The notes under the pieces: generated by a model
The model's database searches: none
What the model saw: only the letters and a program-made list of their open reading frames with translations
What the model was told of the DNA's origin: nothing
Made by a program: the position numbers and the translations under genes
NCBI GenBank assembly: GCA_965228785.1
Contig: CBDDIF010000001.1
Span: forward strand, 2,666,001 to 2,730,000
Reading direction: 5' to 3'
Length of the DNA stretch: 64,000 bases
Source of the DNA: Hoeflea_A sp965228785
GTDB taxonomy: Bacteria; Pseudomonadota; Alphaproteobacteria; Rhizobiales; Rhizobiaceae
Shown: piece by piece, positions 26,473 through 35,603 of the stretch
Position numbering within the stretch: the stretch's first letter is position 1
How the letters are laid out: each line of letters opens with the position of its first letter

Positions 26473-27393
26473 CTATCGCTCCAGCAGCAGTGTCACCCAG
26501 CCGTCTCGCCAAAGAGTTCGACGATGGTAGAGACCCTGGTTGGCGTAGGCTGAGAGCACACGCCAGCGCTGTTCAGCGAGGATGCCGGAAAGGATAATCT
26601 CGCCGCCGCCGGCCAAATTTCGAGTGACAGATGGCGCAAGACCCATCAGTGGTCGCGCCAGGATATTGGCCACGATGAGATCAAACGGTCCTCTGCCGGC
26701 AAAGACCGGATCATGAAACCCGGTTGCCGTCCGCACATCGATCTGCGAGGCGCAACGGTTCTTTCGAATATTGTGGCGCGCCACCGCGGCGGCGATTGGG
26801 TCGATGTCGGTCGCAACGATGGGAGCCGCTGATGATCGGGCGATACCAATAGCCAGCACGCCGCTGCCGGTTCCCAGGTCGAGCGCTTTGCCGATCGGTC
26901 GCCGTTTCAGCACCTGTTCGATCATCTCAAGGCAACCAGCGGTGGTCCCATGATGACCGGTGCCGAAAGCCTGACCAGCATCGATTTCGATCGCAAGATC
27001 GCCGGGGCGAACCCGATTGCGGTCGTGCGAGCCGTGGACGAGGAACCGACCGGCGCGGACCGGCTGCAGATCCTCCAGAACATGGCTGACCCAATCGATA
27101 TCGGGCAGATCCTCGATGCGCACGCCGAGATCGGGTAACAACGGCATCAGGCAGTCAGACATCGCCTGCCAGACGTCTGCTTTCTCGGACTGTGGTGCAT
27201 AAAGCGACGCTTCCCAGACATTCCGGTCTTCGTCGATTTCAAAGGTCGAAACCGGGTAGCCTTCTTCCTCGAATCGATCGCTCAAGAGCGCAAATACGGA
27301 TTTGATTTCGTCTTCGCCGGATCTCACATAAAGACGAATCTGCTGCACTTCGCTGCTCCGGCCGGCCCGTTGTTCGGGCGGCATAGTATGCAT
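26473..27393 (-). CDS. prmA: Ribosomal protein L11 methyltransferase
   Basis: The 306-residue S-adenosylmethionine-dependent enzyme trimethylates ribosomal protein L11. The N-terminal substrate-binding domain is followed by the linker GQAFGTGHHGTTAGCLEMIE, which is diagnostic for PrmA, and the methyltransferase motif I ALDLGTGSGVLAIGIA near residue 170; DLIVANILARPLMGLAP near 240 is the motif IV equivalent. An ATG three codons inside is an alternative start. It lies upstream of the permease gene on the same strand, 39 bp apart, and downstream of the Sco1 gene by 32 bp. Confidence 0.93.
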   Translation of the reverse strand: MHTMPPEQRAGRSSEVQQIRLYVRSGEDEIKSVFALLSDRFEEEGYPVSTFEIDEDRNVWEASLYAPQSEKADVWQAMSDCLMPLLPDLGVRIEDLPDIDWVSHVLEDLQPVRAGRFLVHGSHDRNRVRPGDLAIEIDAGQAFGTGHHGTTAGCLEMIEQVLKRRPIGKALDLGTGSGVLAIGIARSSAAPIVATDIDPIAAAVARHNIRKNRCASQIDVRTATGFHDPVFAGRGPFDLIVANILARPLMGLAPSVTRNLAGGGEIILSGILAEQRWRVLSAYANQGLYHRRTLWRDGWVTLLLER

Positions 27394-27425
27394 TCGACTG
27401 TCCCGGGCAAAGCCGGGTTGGGCGA

Positions 27426-28013
27426 TTAGAGCAGATTTTGAAGCTTTTTCACCGCGACGTCGCCGTCTTCACCGTAGGATATCGTGCCGTGGAACTTGCC
27501 GCCTTTGTTGAGCAGGAACACTGAAGCGGTGTGATCCATGACGTAGTCTTCCTCCGATCCGGTCGAAGGAACTTTCTTGAAGTAGACGTTGAAACCTTTT
27601 GCCATTGCCCGAACTTTTTCCGGTTCGCCCGAGATTCCGACAACGCGGTCAGAAACGTTGGTAACATAACGTTCCAGGATGTCGAGCGTGTCGCGTTCCG
27701 GATCCACAGTCACGAAAAAAGCTTGCAGATGGGTGCCGCCCGGATCGACCTTGTCGAGCCACGCATCCATCTCGAACAGAGTGGTCGGGCAGACTTCCGG
27801 GCAGTGGGTGAAGCCGAAGAACACCGCAGTGGGTTTTTCCTGAAACGCCTTTTCGGTGATGGCTTCGCCGTTATGATCGACCAGGTTGAAGGCCACGCCA
27901 TAAGGCTTGTCGCCGCCGACGGCGCCGCCTCCCGCAAAGAAGAAGGCGAATCCCGTCAGGCCTGCGGCAGAAACAATGATCAGCGCAATCAATACAGCTC
28001 GAAATGCGGTCAT
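27426..28013 (-). CDS. SCO1/SenC-family copper chaperone
   Basis: The 195-residue protein is anchored by an N-terminal hydrophobic helix (AVLIALIIVSAAGLTGFAFF) and carries a thioredoxin fold. The copper-binding Cys pair is in THCPEVCPTTLFEMD near residue 75 and the third ligand His in YVMDHTASVFLLNKGG near 160. Sco proteins deliver copper to the CuA site of cytochrome oxidase or act as periplasmic thiol reductases. AGAGGTT precedes the ATG. No oxidase gene is nearby, but a multicopper oxidase is 25 kb away. Confidence 0.93.
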   Translation of the reverse strand: MTAFRAVLIALIIVSAAGLTGFAFFFAGGGAVGGDKPYGVAFNLVDHNGEAITEKAFQEKPTAVFFGFTHCPEVCPTTLFEMDAWLDKVDPGGTHLQAFFVTVDPERDTLDILERYVTNVSDRVVGISGEPEKVRAMAKGFNVYFKKVPSTGSEEDYVMDHTASVFLLNKGGKFHGTISYGEDGDVAVKKLQNLL

Positions 28014-28128
28014 AGGAACCTCTTAGACGGGTCGGCAACCCGCCGTCCCGTGCAATCAAACGTTTTGACCAATCCTATTGCCGGATGGGAATTCAGTCAC
28101 CCGGCCAATTTGCCACATCGGCGTTAGT

Positions 28129-28287
28129 TCAGAAGCACCAGGCCAGCCCCGATGTGGCGTGCGACAGGAAGATCTCGGCTCCGTGATGGAGCCAGCCGGC
28201 AAAGGTTACGCCCGTGACAACGGCCGCAACCGAGACCGCGATTCCTACGGCGATATAACGACTTACCGGGGCTTCTATCCTGTCCAT
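28129..28287 (-). CDS. Small membrane protein, 52 residues
   Basis: A short frame starting at the ATG at 28287 and ending at TGA (28131-28129). It encodes one membrane helix (RYIAVGIAVSVAAVVTGVTF) and the tail GWLHHGAEIFLSHATSGLAW-CF. I recall similar short proteins with an SGLxWCF end in other Hyphomicrobiales, which supports a real gene; that recollection was not checked. It lies between ggt and the Sco1 gene on the same strand. Function unknown. Confidence 0.6.
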   Translation of the reverse strand: MDRIEAPVSRYIAVGIAVSVAAVVTGVTFAGWLHHGAEIFLSHATSGLAWCF

Positions 28288-28340
28288 GGCCACAATATAG
28301 GGCCGCCTGATGGAAGGTCCAAGCGGTTTTCGCTTGCTGC

Positions 28341-30116
28341 TTATTGGCCCTGAACGGTTCCTTCCCTGCGCGGATCTGCCGCTCCTGTCAGCTTGCCGTC
28401 TTCGATGACAATCCCGTGAAGACCGGAGGTGAGATTGCGTGGGTTGACCTTGAAGCCCATTTGCTCCAGCGGCGCTTGGAGAGTTTCCGCGCTGGATCCC
28501 TGCTCGACATCATAAGTACCGAAGCGGTTGACCAGATGCGGCAGGTTCACGGCGGACTGGATATCCAGACCCCAATCGATCTTCGCGACAATGGTCTTGG
28601 CGACATAACCAATGATGCGGCTGCCGCCCGGTGACCCGATGGCGGCGACCGGTTTTCCATCCTTCATGATGATAGTCGGCGACATGGACGAGCGAGGCCG
28701 TTTGCCCGGCTCGACTCGGTTGGCGATCGGAACACCACCACGATGGGTGCGGAAGGAGAAGTCGGTGAGCTCGTTGTTGAGCAGGAACCCTTGCGTCATC
28801 AGGCGCGACCCGAATCCGTTCTCGATCGTCGTTGTCATCGATACGACATTGCCGAAAGAATCCACGATGGAAAAATGGCTCGTTGACGGCAGCTCGATGC
28901 TTTCGTCGTCAGCCAGCAGCATGGCGTGATCCCATGGCGGCTCGCCTGGCTTTACCTCTTCCTTGGTAAGCGCTTTGCCGGTGTCGAGCAGTTTCGCACG
29001 ATCGTCCAGATAGGCGCGATCAAGCAGACCTTTTGTGGGCATCGGCACGAAATCGCTGTCTGCCATATAGCGACCGCGGTCGGAGAAGGCGAGGCGGGAC
29101 GCGTCTCCGATGAGGCGCCAGCTTTCGGGATCATTCGGCCCGAGCGTTGCCAGATCGTAAGGCTCAAGCAGTCCGAGAATCTGACCGACCGTCAAGGCGC
29201 CGGAAGAGGGTGGGCCCATGCCGCAGATGTCGTAGCCGCGATACGGGGCACAGACAGGTGGACGCTCCTTGATCTGATAATTAGCGAGGTCGGCCGGCTG
29301 CAGGACACCAGGGTTGTCGTTGTTGATCACGGTCTCGACGATGCCCATCGCCACCGGTCCCTTGTAGAAGGCGTCGGCACCACCGTCGGCGATCTTGCGC
29401 AGGGTTTCCGCATAGGCCGGGTTCTTCAACTGATGCCCAACCTCATGCGGCGTGCCGTCCACCTTCAGGAAGTATTTTTTGGTTTCCGGATGCACACTCA
29501 ACCGTTCGGCGTCCGAGGCCGTCGACTGGCTGAGGCGAGGGCTGACCTCGAAACCGAGATCGGCAAGCGTGATTGCCGGCTGGACAAGCCCGGACCAGGG
29601 CAGCTTCCCGTGAAGCTTGTGTGTTTCGTAAAGCAGCTTGAGGGTTCCCGGCGTGCCAACCGAACGGCCTCCGACCACCGCATCGAAGAACTTCATCGGC
29701 TCGCCGTCATCCTTGAGGAACAGCAGCGGCGTTGCTGCCATAGGCGCGGTCTCACGTCCATCATAGGTGGTGAGTCGGTCCCCTGCGGCATCCCAGTAGA
29801 CCAGGAATGCACCGCCGCCGATCCCGGAGGACTGCGGCTCGACCAGACCCAGAACGAGTTGGACAGCGACCATGGCATCGATGGCATTGCCGCCAGCTGC
29901 CAGGACGTCGTGCCCGGCCTTGACGGCCTGCGGATGCGCCGCAGCGACCATGAACTTCTCTGTGCTGACCGCCTCGCGGTCGGAAATGCCGCTGGCGATT
30001 TCCGGCGCGATTGCGTCTGCCGCCTGTTGCGCCCGAAGGGATGCCGTCGGACCGAGGATCAGTGCGAGGCTGGTTAGGGCGACGCCGGTTGTTTTGGCGA
30101 GTTTCGTGAAGGGCAT
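28341..30116 (-). CDS. ggt: Gamma-glutamyltransferase
   Basis: The 591-residue periplasmic enzyme hydrolyses glutathione and transfers its gamma-glutamyl group. The start at 30116 is chosen because AAGGAG lies 6 bp before it and a signal peptide follows (TTGVALTSLALILGPTASLRA); the open frame extends 36 codons further upstream. Marks include AAGGNAIDAMVAVQLVLGLV and SSGIGGGAFLVYW in the large subunit and the autocatalytic Thr in LPSTSHFSIVDSFGNVVSMT near residue 403, where the chain is expected to cut itself. The PGGSRIIGYVAKTIV segment near 520 is the glycine-rich oxyanion region. Confidence 0.95.
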   Translation of the reverse strand: MPFTKLAKTTGVALTSLALILGPTASLRAQQAADAIAPEIASGISDREAVSTEKFMVAAAHPQAVKAGHDVLAAGGNAIDAMVAVQLVLGLVEPQSSGIGGGAFLVYWDAAGDRLTTYDGRETAPMAATPLLFLKDDGEPMKFFDAVVGGRSVGTPGTLKLLYETHKLHGKLPWSGLVQPAITLADLGFEVSPRLSQSTASDAERLSVHPETKKYFLKVDGTPHEVGHQLKNPAYAETLRKIADGGADAFYKGPVAMGIVETVINNDNPGVLQPADLANYQIKERPPVCAPYRGYDICGMGPPSSGALTVGQILGLLEPYDLATLGPNDPESWRLIGDASRLAFSDRGRYMADSDFVPMPTKGLLDRAYLDDRAKLLDTGKALTKEEVKPGEPPWDHAMLLADDESIELPSTSHFSIVDSFGNVVSMTTTIENGFGSRLMTQGFLLNNELTDFSFRTHRGGVPIANRVEPGKRPRSSMSPTIIMKDGKPVAAIGSPGGSRIIGYVAKTIVAKIDWGLDIQSAVNLPHLVNRFGTYDVEQGSSAETLQAPLEQMGFKVNPRNLTSGLHGIVIEDGKLTGAADPRREGTVQGQ

Positions 30117-30326
30117 GAGGGCTCCTTTGCCGATGAAAAGCCTGGTTCGGATAGATTTCCGAACGCTCAGAATAATGAGCATTTTGCACTTTGGTCCAGT
30201 CGTCTTTGCAATCCATGCGTTCACTTCTCAATACAGTAAACGCTCCGTCGACAAGCTTCTTTTCGGACCTGAAAATGAGGTCGCGCTGTCCCTATATGAA
30301 AGCCACACCGGACACAGGAGACAGGC

Positions 30327-30821
30327 ATGAAAAAACTGGCGGCAGTTCTGACCACGATCACCGCAGTGACAGCCGTGGCGCTGTCGGTTGCCCGCGCCGA
30401 ACAGGTCGGCGAAGTGGGCGTCGACTGGCTTGGCAACGACATCATCATCGAAGCGGTTCACGATCCGGAGGTCGAGGGCGTGACCTGCCATGTCGCCTAC
30501 TTCGAGCGCGGTCTGGTGGATCGGCTGCAGAAGGGCAATTGGTTCGAGGACCCGTCTAATTCGTCGATTGCCTGCAGGCAGACCGGGCCGGTGGTCGTCG
30601 GTGATATCGATCTTGATGAAGGAGGCGAGGAGATCTTCAAGCAGCGCCGGTCGATCATCTGGAAGAAACTCGTCATCAAGCGCGTCTACGACAAGACAAA
30701 CGATACACTGATCTATCTCGCCCATTCCAGGCAAGTGCAGGATGGTTCGGCCAAGATGTCATTGTCGACAGTTCCCCTGTTCGGACAACAAGTCACCTGG
30801 ACAAACGGTAAGCCGGAATGA
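30327..30821 (+). CDS. creA: CreA family protein
   Basis: The 164-residue exported protein has a signal peptide (TTITAVTAVALSVARAEQVG) and the CreA core: VGVDWLGNDIIIEAVHDPEV, GVTCHVAYFERGLVDRLQKG, DPSNSSIACRQTGPVVVGDI and FKQRRSIIWKKLVIKRVYDK. The two conserved Cys residues probably form a disulfide. CreA proteins are periplasmic and of unknown biochemical function, named for proximity to the creBCD regulators in enterics. ACAGGAGACAGGC precedes the ATG. It overlaps the following GNAT gene by 4 bp. Confidence 0.92.
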   Translation: MKKLAAVLTTITAVTAVALSVARAEQVGEVGVDWLGNDIIIEAVHDPEVEGVTCHVAYFERGLVDRLQKGNWFEDPSNSSIACRQTGPVVVGDIDLDEGGEEIFKQRRSIIWKKLVIKRVYDKTNDTLIYLAHSRQVQDGSAKMSLSTVPLFGQQVTWTNGKPE

Positions 30822-31279
30822 CCGAAGACCTGCGCGTTCGCCCGGTCGAACCGTCCGACTTTGGCGCTTGGCTGCCCCTGTGGGAGGGCTACAACGCGTT
30901 CTATGGCCGCAGCGGGGAAACTGCTCTGCCAGCGGCCGTGACACAATCAACCTGGAGCCGGTTCTTTGATGAAGCGGAGCCCGTCCACGGTCTGGTGGCA
31001 GTCGCCGCCGGCCGTCTCGTCGGACTGGCTCATTACCTGTTTCACCGCAACACGATCCGGATTGAGCCGACCTGCTATCTGCAGGACCTCTTTGCCGATC
31101 CCGACTTCCGAGGGGGTGGTGTCGGAAGGGTATTGACGGAAACGTTCTTCGGCAGGGCACGAGAAGCCGGCTGCCGCGACGTCTATTGGCACACCCATAT
31201 CTCGAACCAGACTGCCATGCGTCTTTACGACAAAGTGGCCGACAATACTGAATTCATTGTCTACCGTAAGTCGCTTTGA
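30818..31279 (+). CDS. GNAT-family N-acetyltransferase
   Basis: The 153-residue protein has the acetyl-CoA-binding core DLFADPDFRGGGVGRVLTET (about residues 88-107) followed by a helix and the C-terminal HTHISNQTAMRLYDKVADNT motif. It transfers an acetyl group to an unknown amine. The ATG overlaps the stop of creA (ATGA), so the two are translationally coupled; no functional link between them is known to me. Confidence 0.9.
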   Translation: MTEDLRVRPVEPSDFGAWLPLWEGYNAFYGRSGETALPAAVTQSTWSRFFDEAEPVHGLVAVAAGRLVGLAHYLFHRNTIRIEPTCYLQDLFADPDFRGGGVGRVLTETFFGRAREAGCRDVYWHTHISNQTAMRLYDKVADNTEFIVYRKSL

Positions 31280-31290
31280 GGCATGCCTGC

Positions 31291-31330
31291 TCAAAAGAAG
31301 AGGGGCGCGCAGTTGGCCGCACGCCCCTCT
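31291..31330 (-). terminator. Intrinsic terminator of the phosphodiesterase gene
   Basis: On the minus strand AGAGGGGCG (31330-31322) pairs with CGCCCCTCT (31307-31299), followed by TCTTTTGAGC. The 9-bp GC stem and T-rich tail face the convergent minus-strand gene; it may also stop the GNAT transcript from the other side. Confidence 0.75.
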
Positions 31331-31350
31331 AAACCAGTCACGTAAATCCG

Positions 31351-33330
31351 CTACATGGTGATGCGGTACTTGGCAAAGCCCTCGGCACCATCTCCGGCGG
31401 ATTCAATCTGAACGCCCTTGACGTCCTTCATGAAATCTTTGGCCTTCGGACCGGTTTCGAAGATCGCCGTGGCGCCATCAACCGGCTTGAAGGTCCAGTT
31501 GGCATCCGCCGACGGGTTGATGGTGCCCTTGTCGACGATGTAACGCACGATCACATCCCGGTTGGTGTCAGGTCCGACGAAGACCACGACCTCGTCGTTG
31601 ATGCCCGGGAAATTACCGCCACCGCCAGCGCGATAGTTGTTGGTTGCGACGATGAATTTCTGATTCGGATCAATCGGTTCGCCGTTGTACTTCAAGTCGA
31701 CGATCCGATTCGCGTTGGCATCGAGCAGATTGCCCTTCGAATCGAATTTCGACGGCTGGGTCAGATCGATCTGGTAGGTCACGCCGTCGATGATGTCGAA
31801 ATTGTAGGACGGGAACTCGTTGTTGATTAGCGGCTGATCTGCCTTGCCCGCCTCGATCTGGTTGAAGATGCCGGCCGAACGTTCCAGCCAATCCTTGACC
31901 TGGGCGCCGGTGATAGCAACGGCGCGAACGGTGTTCGGATAGAGATAGAGGTCGGAGACGTTCTTGATGGCCACGTCGCCTGGCGCGACATCCGTATAGT
32001 ACTCCGGACCGCCGCGGCCACCGGCCTTGAACGGGGCTGCCGCCGAAAGGATCGGCAGGCCTTCCCACTCGGTGCCGTTCATCATCTGATCGATGTACCA
32101 GATCTGAGCCTGGCTGACGATCTGTACAGACGGATCGTCGGCGACCAGCGAGAAGTAGGAGTGCAGGGGAGCCGACGTCTTGCCGACCGCGCGACGCACA
32201 TAGGCGAGCGTTTCGTCGTGTTCCTTGGCGACCGAATCGAGGACGCTCTGCTGGCTCTCCACCAACGGCACCCGCTTGCGGCCATCGCGCTTGTAGATCG
32301 ATGGTGCCGAGGTTTCGAAACCGGCAACCTTCCAGCTGTTGCCATCGCGCTCCAGCATCAGGTCGATGATGCCGAGATGCGAACCCCAGAAACCGCCCAT
32401 CGCTGCGGGTTTGCCGAACAACGTGCCCTTTTCGGCATCGATGCCCGGCATGTCGGCATATTTCGGGCCCGGGAAGACCAGGTGGTGGTGGCCGGTCATC
32501 AGTGCGTCGATGCCGTCGATAGCTGCAAGATGCAGTGAGGCATTTTCCATTCCGTCGCTGCGGTCGTTGGGGTCGATACCGGAGTGCGACAACGCGATGA
32601 TGATGTCGGCACCGGCTTCCTTCATTTCCGGAACCCAGGCTTCGGCCGACTGAACGATGTCGCGGGCATTGGCTTTGCCGACCAAGTGACGCTGATCCCA
32701 GTTCATGATCTGCGGCGGTACGAAGCCAATCATGCCGACGCGGATCGGATGCTCGTTGCCGTCGCCATCCTTGATCTTCTTGTCGAGGATTACATAGGGC
32801 TTCAGGAACAACTCGTCGTCACGCGGATTGGAGGCCACCATGCCTTTGGTCACGTTGGCCGAAACAACCGGGAATTTTGCGCCGGCGAGCGCCTTGAACA
32901 GGAAGTCGAGGCCGTAGTTGAATTCGTGGTTACCGAGCGTTGAGGCGTCGAAATCCAGGGTGTTCATCGCCTGGATGATGGGGTGCATGTCGCCTTCTTT
33001 CATGCCGCGCTCGTAGGCGATGTAGTCGCCCATCGGGTTGCCCTGCAGAAAGTCGCCATTGTCGACCAGCATCGAGTTGGTCGCCTCGTTGCGAATGTCG
33101 TTGATGATCGAAGCGGCGCGCGCCAGTCCGACGGTATCGGATGGGCGGTCGCCGTAATAATCGTAGGGGAAGACGTGGACGTGAAGGTCGGTCGTCTCCA
33201 TCAGCCGTAGATGCGCCTGGTTGCCCTTGGCGAAGGCCGAAAACGGATGGAGGAGTGCCATGGATCCGATGGCGGCAGTGCCTGCGAGGAAATGTCGGCG
33301 GTCTAACAGAATGTTCGAGTTTCGGGTCAT
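31351..33330 (-). CDS. cpdB: Bifunctional 2',3'-cyclic-nucleotide 2'-phosphodiesterase/3'-nucleotidase
   Basis: The 659-residue periplasmic enzyme salvages nucleosides from cyclic and 3'-nucleotides. A Tat-type signal (DRRHFLAGTAAIGSMALLHP) starts the protein. The metallophosphatase motifs are clear: METTDLHVHVFPYDYY near residue 44, VDNGDFLQGNP near 90, TLGNHEFNYGLDFL near 130 and MTGHHHLVFPG near 268. The C-terminal nucleotide-specificity domain starts near 380 and includes IVATNNYRAGGGGNFPG near 565. GAGGAAC precedes the ATG. Length is normal for CpdB. Confidence 0.94.
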   Translation of the reverse strand: MTRNSNILLDRRHFLAGTAAIGSMALLHPFSAFAKGNQAHLRLMETTDLHVHVFPYDYYGDRPSDTVGLARAASIINDIRNEATNSMLVDNGDFLQGNPMGDYIAYERGMKEGDMHPIIQAMNTLDFDASTLGNHEFNYGLDFLFKALAGAKFPVVSANVTKGMVASNPRDDELFLKPYVILDKKIKDGDGNEHPIRVGMIGFVPPQIMNWDQRHLVGKANARDIVQSAEAWVPEMKEAGADIIIALSHSGIDPNDRSDGMENASLHLAAIDGIDALMTGHHHLVFPGPKYADMPGIDAEKGTLFGKPAAMGGFWGSHLGIIDLMLERDGNSWKVAGFETSAPSIYKRDGRKRVPLVESQQSVLDSVAKEHDETLAYVRRAVGKTSAPLHSYFSLVADDPSVQIVSQAQIWYIDQMMNGTEWEGLPILSAAAPFKAGGRGGPEYYTDVAPGDVAIKNVSDLYLYPNTVRAVAITGAQVKDWLERSAGIFNQIEAGKADQPLINNEFPSYNFDIIDGVTYQIDLTQPSKFDSKGNLLDANANRIVDLKYNGEPIDPNQKFIVATNNYRAGGGGNFPGINDEVVVFVGPDTNRDVIVRYIVDKGTINPSADANWTFKPVDGATAIFETGPKAKDFMKDVKGVQIESAGDGAEGFAKYRITM

Positions 33331-33738
33331 GTATCAGTTCCTCATCATTGTGGTTATTGTCATTGAGTTCCGCTGCCGTCAGGCGCGCCACGCACAGCGG
33401 AAACACCCAGTGTAATCCGCGCGCGAATATGCGTCCAGATTGCTGCAGAATTGTTACAGAGATTGCGGATTGTCTCTAAGAATCCAAGCCGGATTGTAAT
33501 CGAGCAGCTCGCGCCACGGCGCAGCTGCCTGCAAATGTGTAGGCGCAGAACCTCGGTCACGGGATGGCCCGATTGTCCAAAGGCCGGCTCCGTCCGTTCT
33601 CGATCCAGGGGTTTACCGGACAGGCATCGGGCAGTTGTAAGTCCTATTCAACGATTGCTTCACTTGGCCTGAATGAGAGCAGCGCATGCAGAGCTGGGGA
33701 CACGAGATTTGTCAAAGCTCACGACGCTGAAGGTGGAT
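33331..33738. other. Non-coding stretch, 408 bp
   Basis: No gene, RNA or repeat could be supported here. The left part must contain the cpdB promoter and leader. Short open frames on both strands have no ribosome site and no recognisable domain. Confidence 0.4.
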
Positions 33739-34644
33739 CTAAATACGGTAATTGATTTTCGAGGATAAACTCTCGGCCAGTTCATCAAACACCAAACGGA
33801 TGCGACGGCTTGTGCGAAGTTCTTGATGGGTCGTGATCCAAATGGGGAGCTCAAAGGAAAAGCGTTCGGGCAAGATCTGTTCGATACCCGGCGTGCCATG
33901 GGCAAAATCATCGGTCATGGTTGTTATACCCATGCCCTGCTTCACCATTTCCCAGTTGGCGACCCGGCTGTTTGTGACAGTTTTGAAGTTTGCCTTGCTG
34001 AGCGACAGGCCACGTGCATTCAGAACGCGCATTAATCGGTCGGCATGCTCATCAGTTATAAAATCAGCTTCGGACAAGTTTTTTTCCAGATTTTCGCGCC
34101 CAAACGCATCGATGTAAGACGTGGCTGCGTAAAGATGCGATCGGGTTTGACCCACAAGTTTGGCGATCAAATCGGATTGGTCCGGACGTTTGTGCCTGAT
34201 GGCAATATCTGCCTCGCGCCGGGTCAAATCCCGGTACTCGTCTGATGCAACCAGTCTAATTTCGATACCTGGTGCCCTGTCGCGCAACCGGCTGATGATC
34301 GGTGGCAGTATGAATGCGGTCATGATCTCGTTTGCAGTAATGCACACTTGACCCTCTATCGCCTGGGATTGACCGGAGGCCGCCAGCGACAGCGACGTTG
34401 CCGCGCCCAGCATACCGCGGGCATGTTCCAAAAGTTCCAGACCTGCCTGCGTCAGTGTCGGGAAGCGTCCGCCACGATCGAACAGGAGCACGCCAAGTTC
34501 ACCTTCAAGGGCTGCGATCTGTCGTCCTAGTGTGGGTTGAGCCAGTGAAAGGGCACGCGCGGCAGCCGAAAAAGAGCCCTCTTCGGCCGTAGCCAGAAAC
34601 GCGCGGATCTTGTTCCAATCAAAGGCGACGGTTTTCCAATCCAT
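33739..34644 (-). CDS. LysR-family transcriptional regulator
   Basis: About 301 residues. The N-terminal helix-turn-helix is AFLATAEEGSFSAAARALSL and QPTLGRQIAALEGELGVLLF; the effector domain (about residues 90-295) includes IRLVASDEYRDLTRREADIA and AIRHKRPDQSDLIAKLVG. The first ATG is at 34656, but I prefer the one at 34644, since a 17-bp palindrome (34652-34668) would otherwise overlap the start. It is divergent from the SDR gene, which is its most likely target. Confidence 0.88.
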   Translation of the reverse strand: MDWKTVAFDWNKIRAFLATAEEGSFSAAARALSLAQPTLGRQIAALEGELGVLLFDRGGRFPTLTQAGLELLEHARGMLGAATSLSLAASGQSQAIEGQVCITANEIMTAFILPPIISRLRDRAPGIEIRLVASDEYRDLTRREADIAIRHKRPDQSDLIAKLVGQTRSHLYAATSYIDAFGRENLEKNLSEADFITDEHADRLMRVLNARGLSLSKANFKTVTNSRVANWEMVKQGMGITTMTDDFAHGTPGIEQILPERFSFELPIWITTHQELRTSRRIRLVFDELAESLSSKINYRI

Positions 34645-34651
34645 GCGGAAA

Positions 34652-34668
34652 TGCATACATGGAATGCA
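34652..34668. promoter_or_regulatory. Possible LysR operator between the LysR and SDR genes
   Basis: TGCAT (34652-34656) and ATGCA (34664-34668) form an inverted repeat with a 7-nt spacer, an interrupted palindrome containing the T-N11-A pattern of LysR sites. It lies in the divergent intergenic region. The motif is short, so chance is possible. Confidence 0.35.
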
Positions 34669-34797
34669 GATTATGGCAATTACAATTCAGACAGCGCATG
34701 GATATTTTACTCGCAAAACAGCGACCGACATCAGCCAGTTCGGGATTTCCGGCTGATCGGGTCTCTGAAATCGATACTTATGATCCAGGAGAAGCAA

Positions 34798-35535
34798 ATG
34801 GAAAACCTAAAGGACAGTGTGGTGTTGATCACCGGCGGTGGAACAGGAATTGGCAAAGCGATCGCATCTGCCTTTGTCGCCAAAGGGGCGAAAGTGGTAA
34901 TTACTGGCAGGAGGCAATCCGTGTTGGAAGAAACCGCCAAGGAACTGGGCGCGCAGGCATCCTCAATCGCTGGAGATATAAGCAAAAAAGGCGAGCCGGC
35001 CCGGATAGTCCAAGAAACCGTTCGAAAACATGGTCGGTTGGACATTCTGGTGAACAACGCCGGAACGTCGAAAGTGGGACCATTGTCCGAAGTGACTGAC
35101 GAAGATATTGAGAATATTTTCCGAACCAATGTGATGGGACCGCTGGCCCTTGTGCGTGCGGTAAGCAGTCATATCGTGAGCAGCAAGGGGTCGGTTATCA
35201 ATATCTCATCGACCTTGTCACATGGCGTAATGCCGGGCACCGCCACCTATGCATCGTCCAAAGCGGCCCTGAATCATGTGACCAGAACGCTCGCTGCAGA
35301 GTTTGGTCCAAGCGGCGTGCGCGTAAATGCTGTTGCACCCGGCATTACGATCTCGGATTTGGCGACGTTTGAATCGTTGGACAAGCAGATGGTTGAACAA
35401 ATGGTAGCGCAGACCCCAATGGGACGCCCTGGTCAACCGGAGGAAATCGCCAGTGCCGTTCTTTTGCTTGCCAGCAACGACGCAGGTTGGGTCACTGGGC
35501 AAGTCGTGCAGGCCGGAGGCGGGTTCATGCTCTAG
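34798..35535 (+). CDS. Short-chain dehydrogenase/reductase (SDR)
   Basis: The 245-residue classical SDR has the cofactor motif VLITGGGTGIGKAIASAF near residue 9, NNAGTSKVGPL near 84 and the catalytic Ser with Tyr-x-x-x-Lys in INISSTLSHGVMPGTATYAS then SKAA near 135-155. The basic residues after the second strand (TGRRQ) suggest NADP(H) preference. Start at 34798 behind CCAGGAGAAG; the frame is open further upstream without a ribosome site. The substrate is unknown. It is divergent from the LysR regulator. Confidence 0.92.
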   Translation: MENLKDSVVLITGGGTGIGKAIASAFVAKGAKVVITGRRQSVLEETAKELGAQASSIAGDISKKGEPARIVQETVRKHGRLDILVNNAGTSKVGPLSEVTDEDIENIFRTNVMGPLALVRAVSSHIVSSKGSVINISSTLSHGVMPGTATYASSKAALNHVTRTLAAEFGPSGVRVNAVAPGITISDLATFESLDKQMVEQMVAQTPMGRPGQPEEIASAVLLLASNDAGWVTGQVVQAGGGFML

Positions 35536-35603
35536 TGTACTGAATCCGAAATTCGTCACCCTGTACATCGAACAGTAAACGAACGTCGGCTTCAATCAGG
35601 ACA

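Noticed and set aside
28926..30077. 383-codon open frame on the plus strand
   Set aside because: Antisense shadow of gamma-glutamyltransferase.
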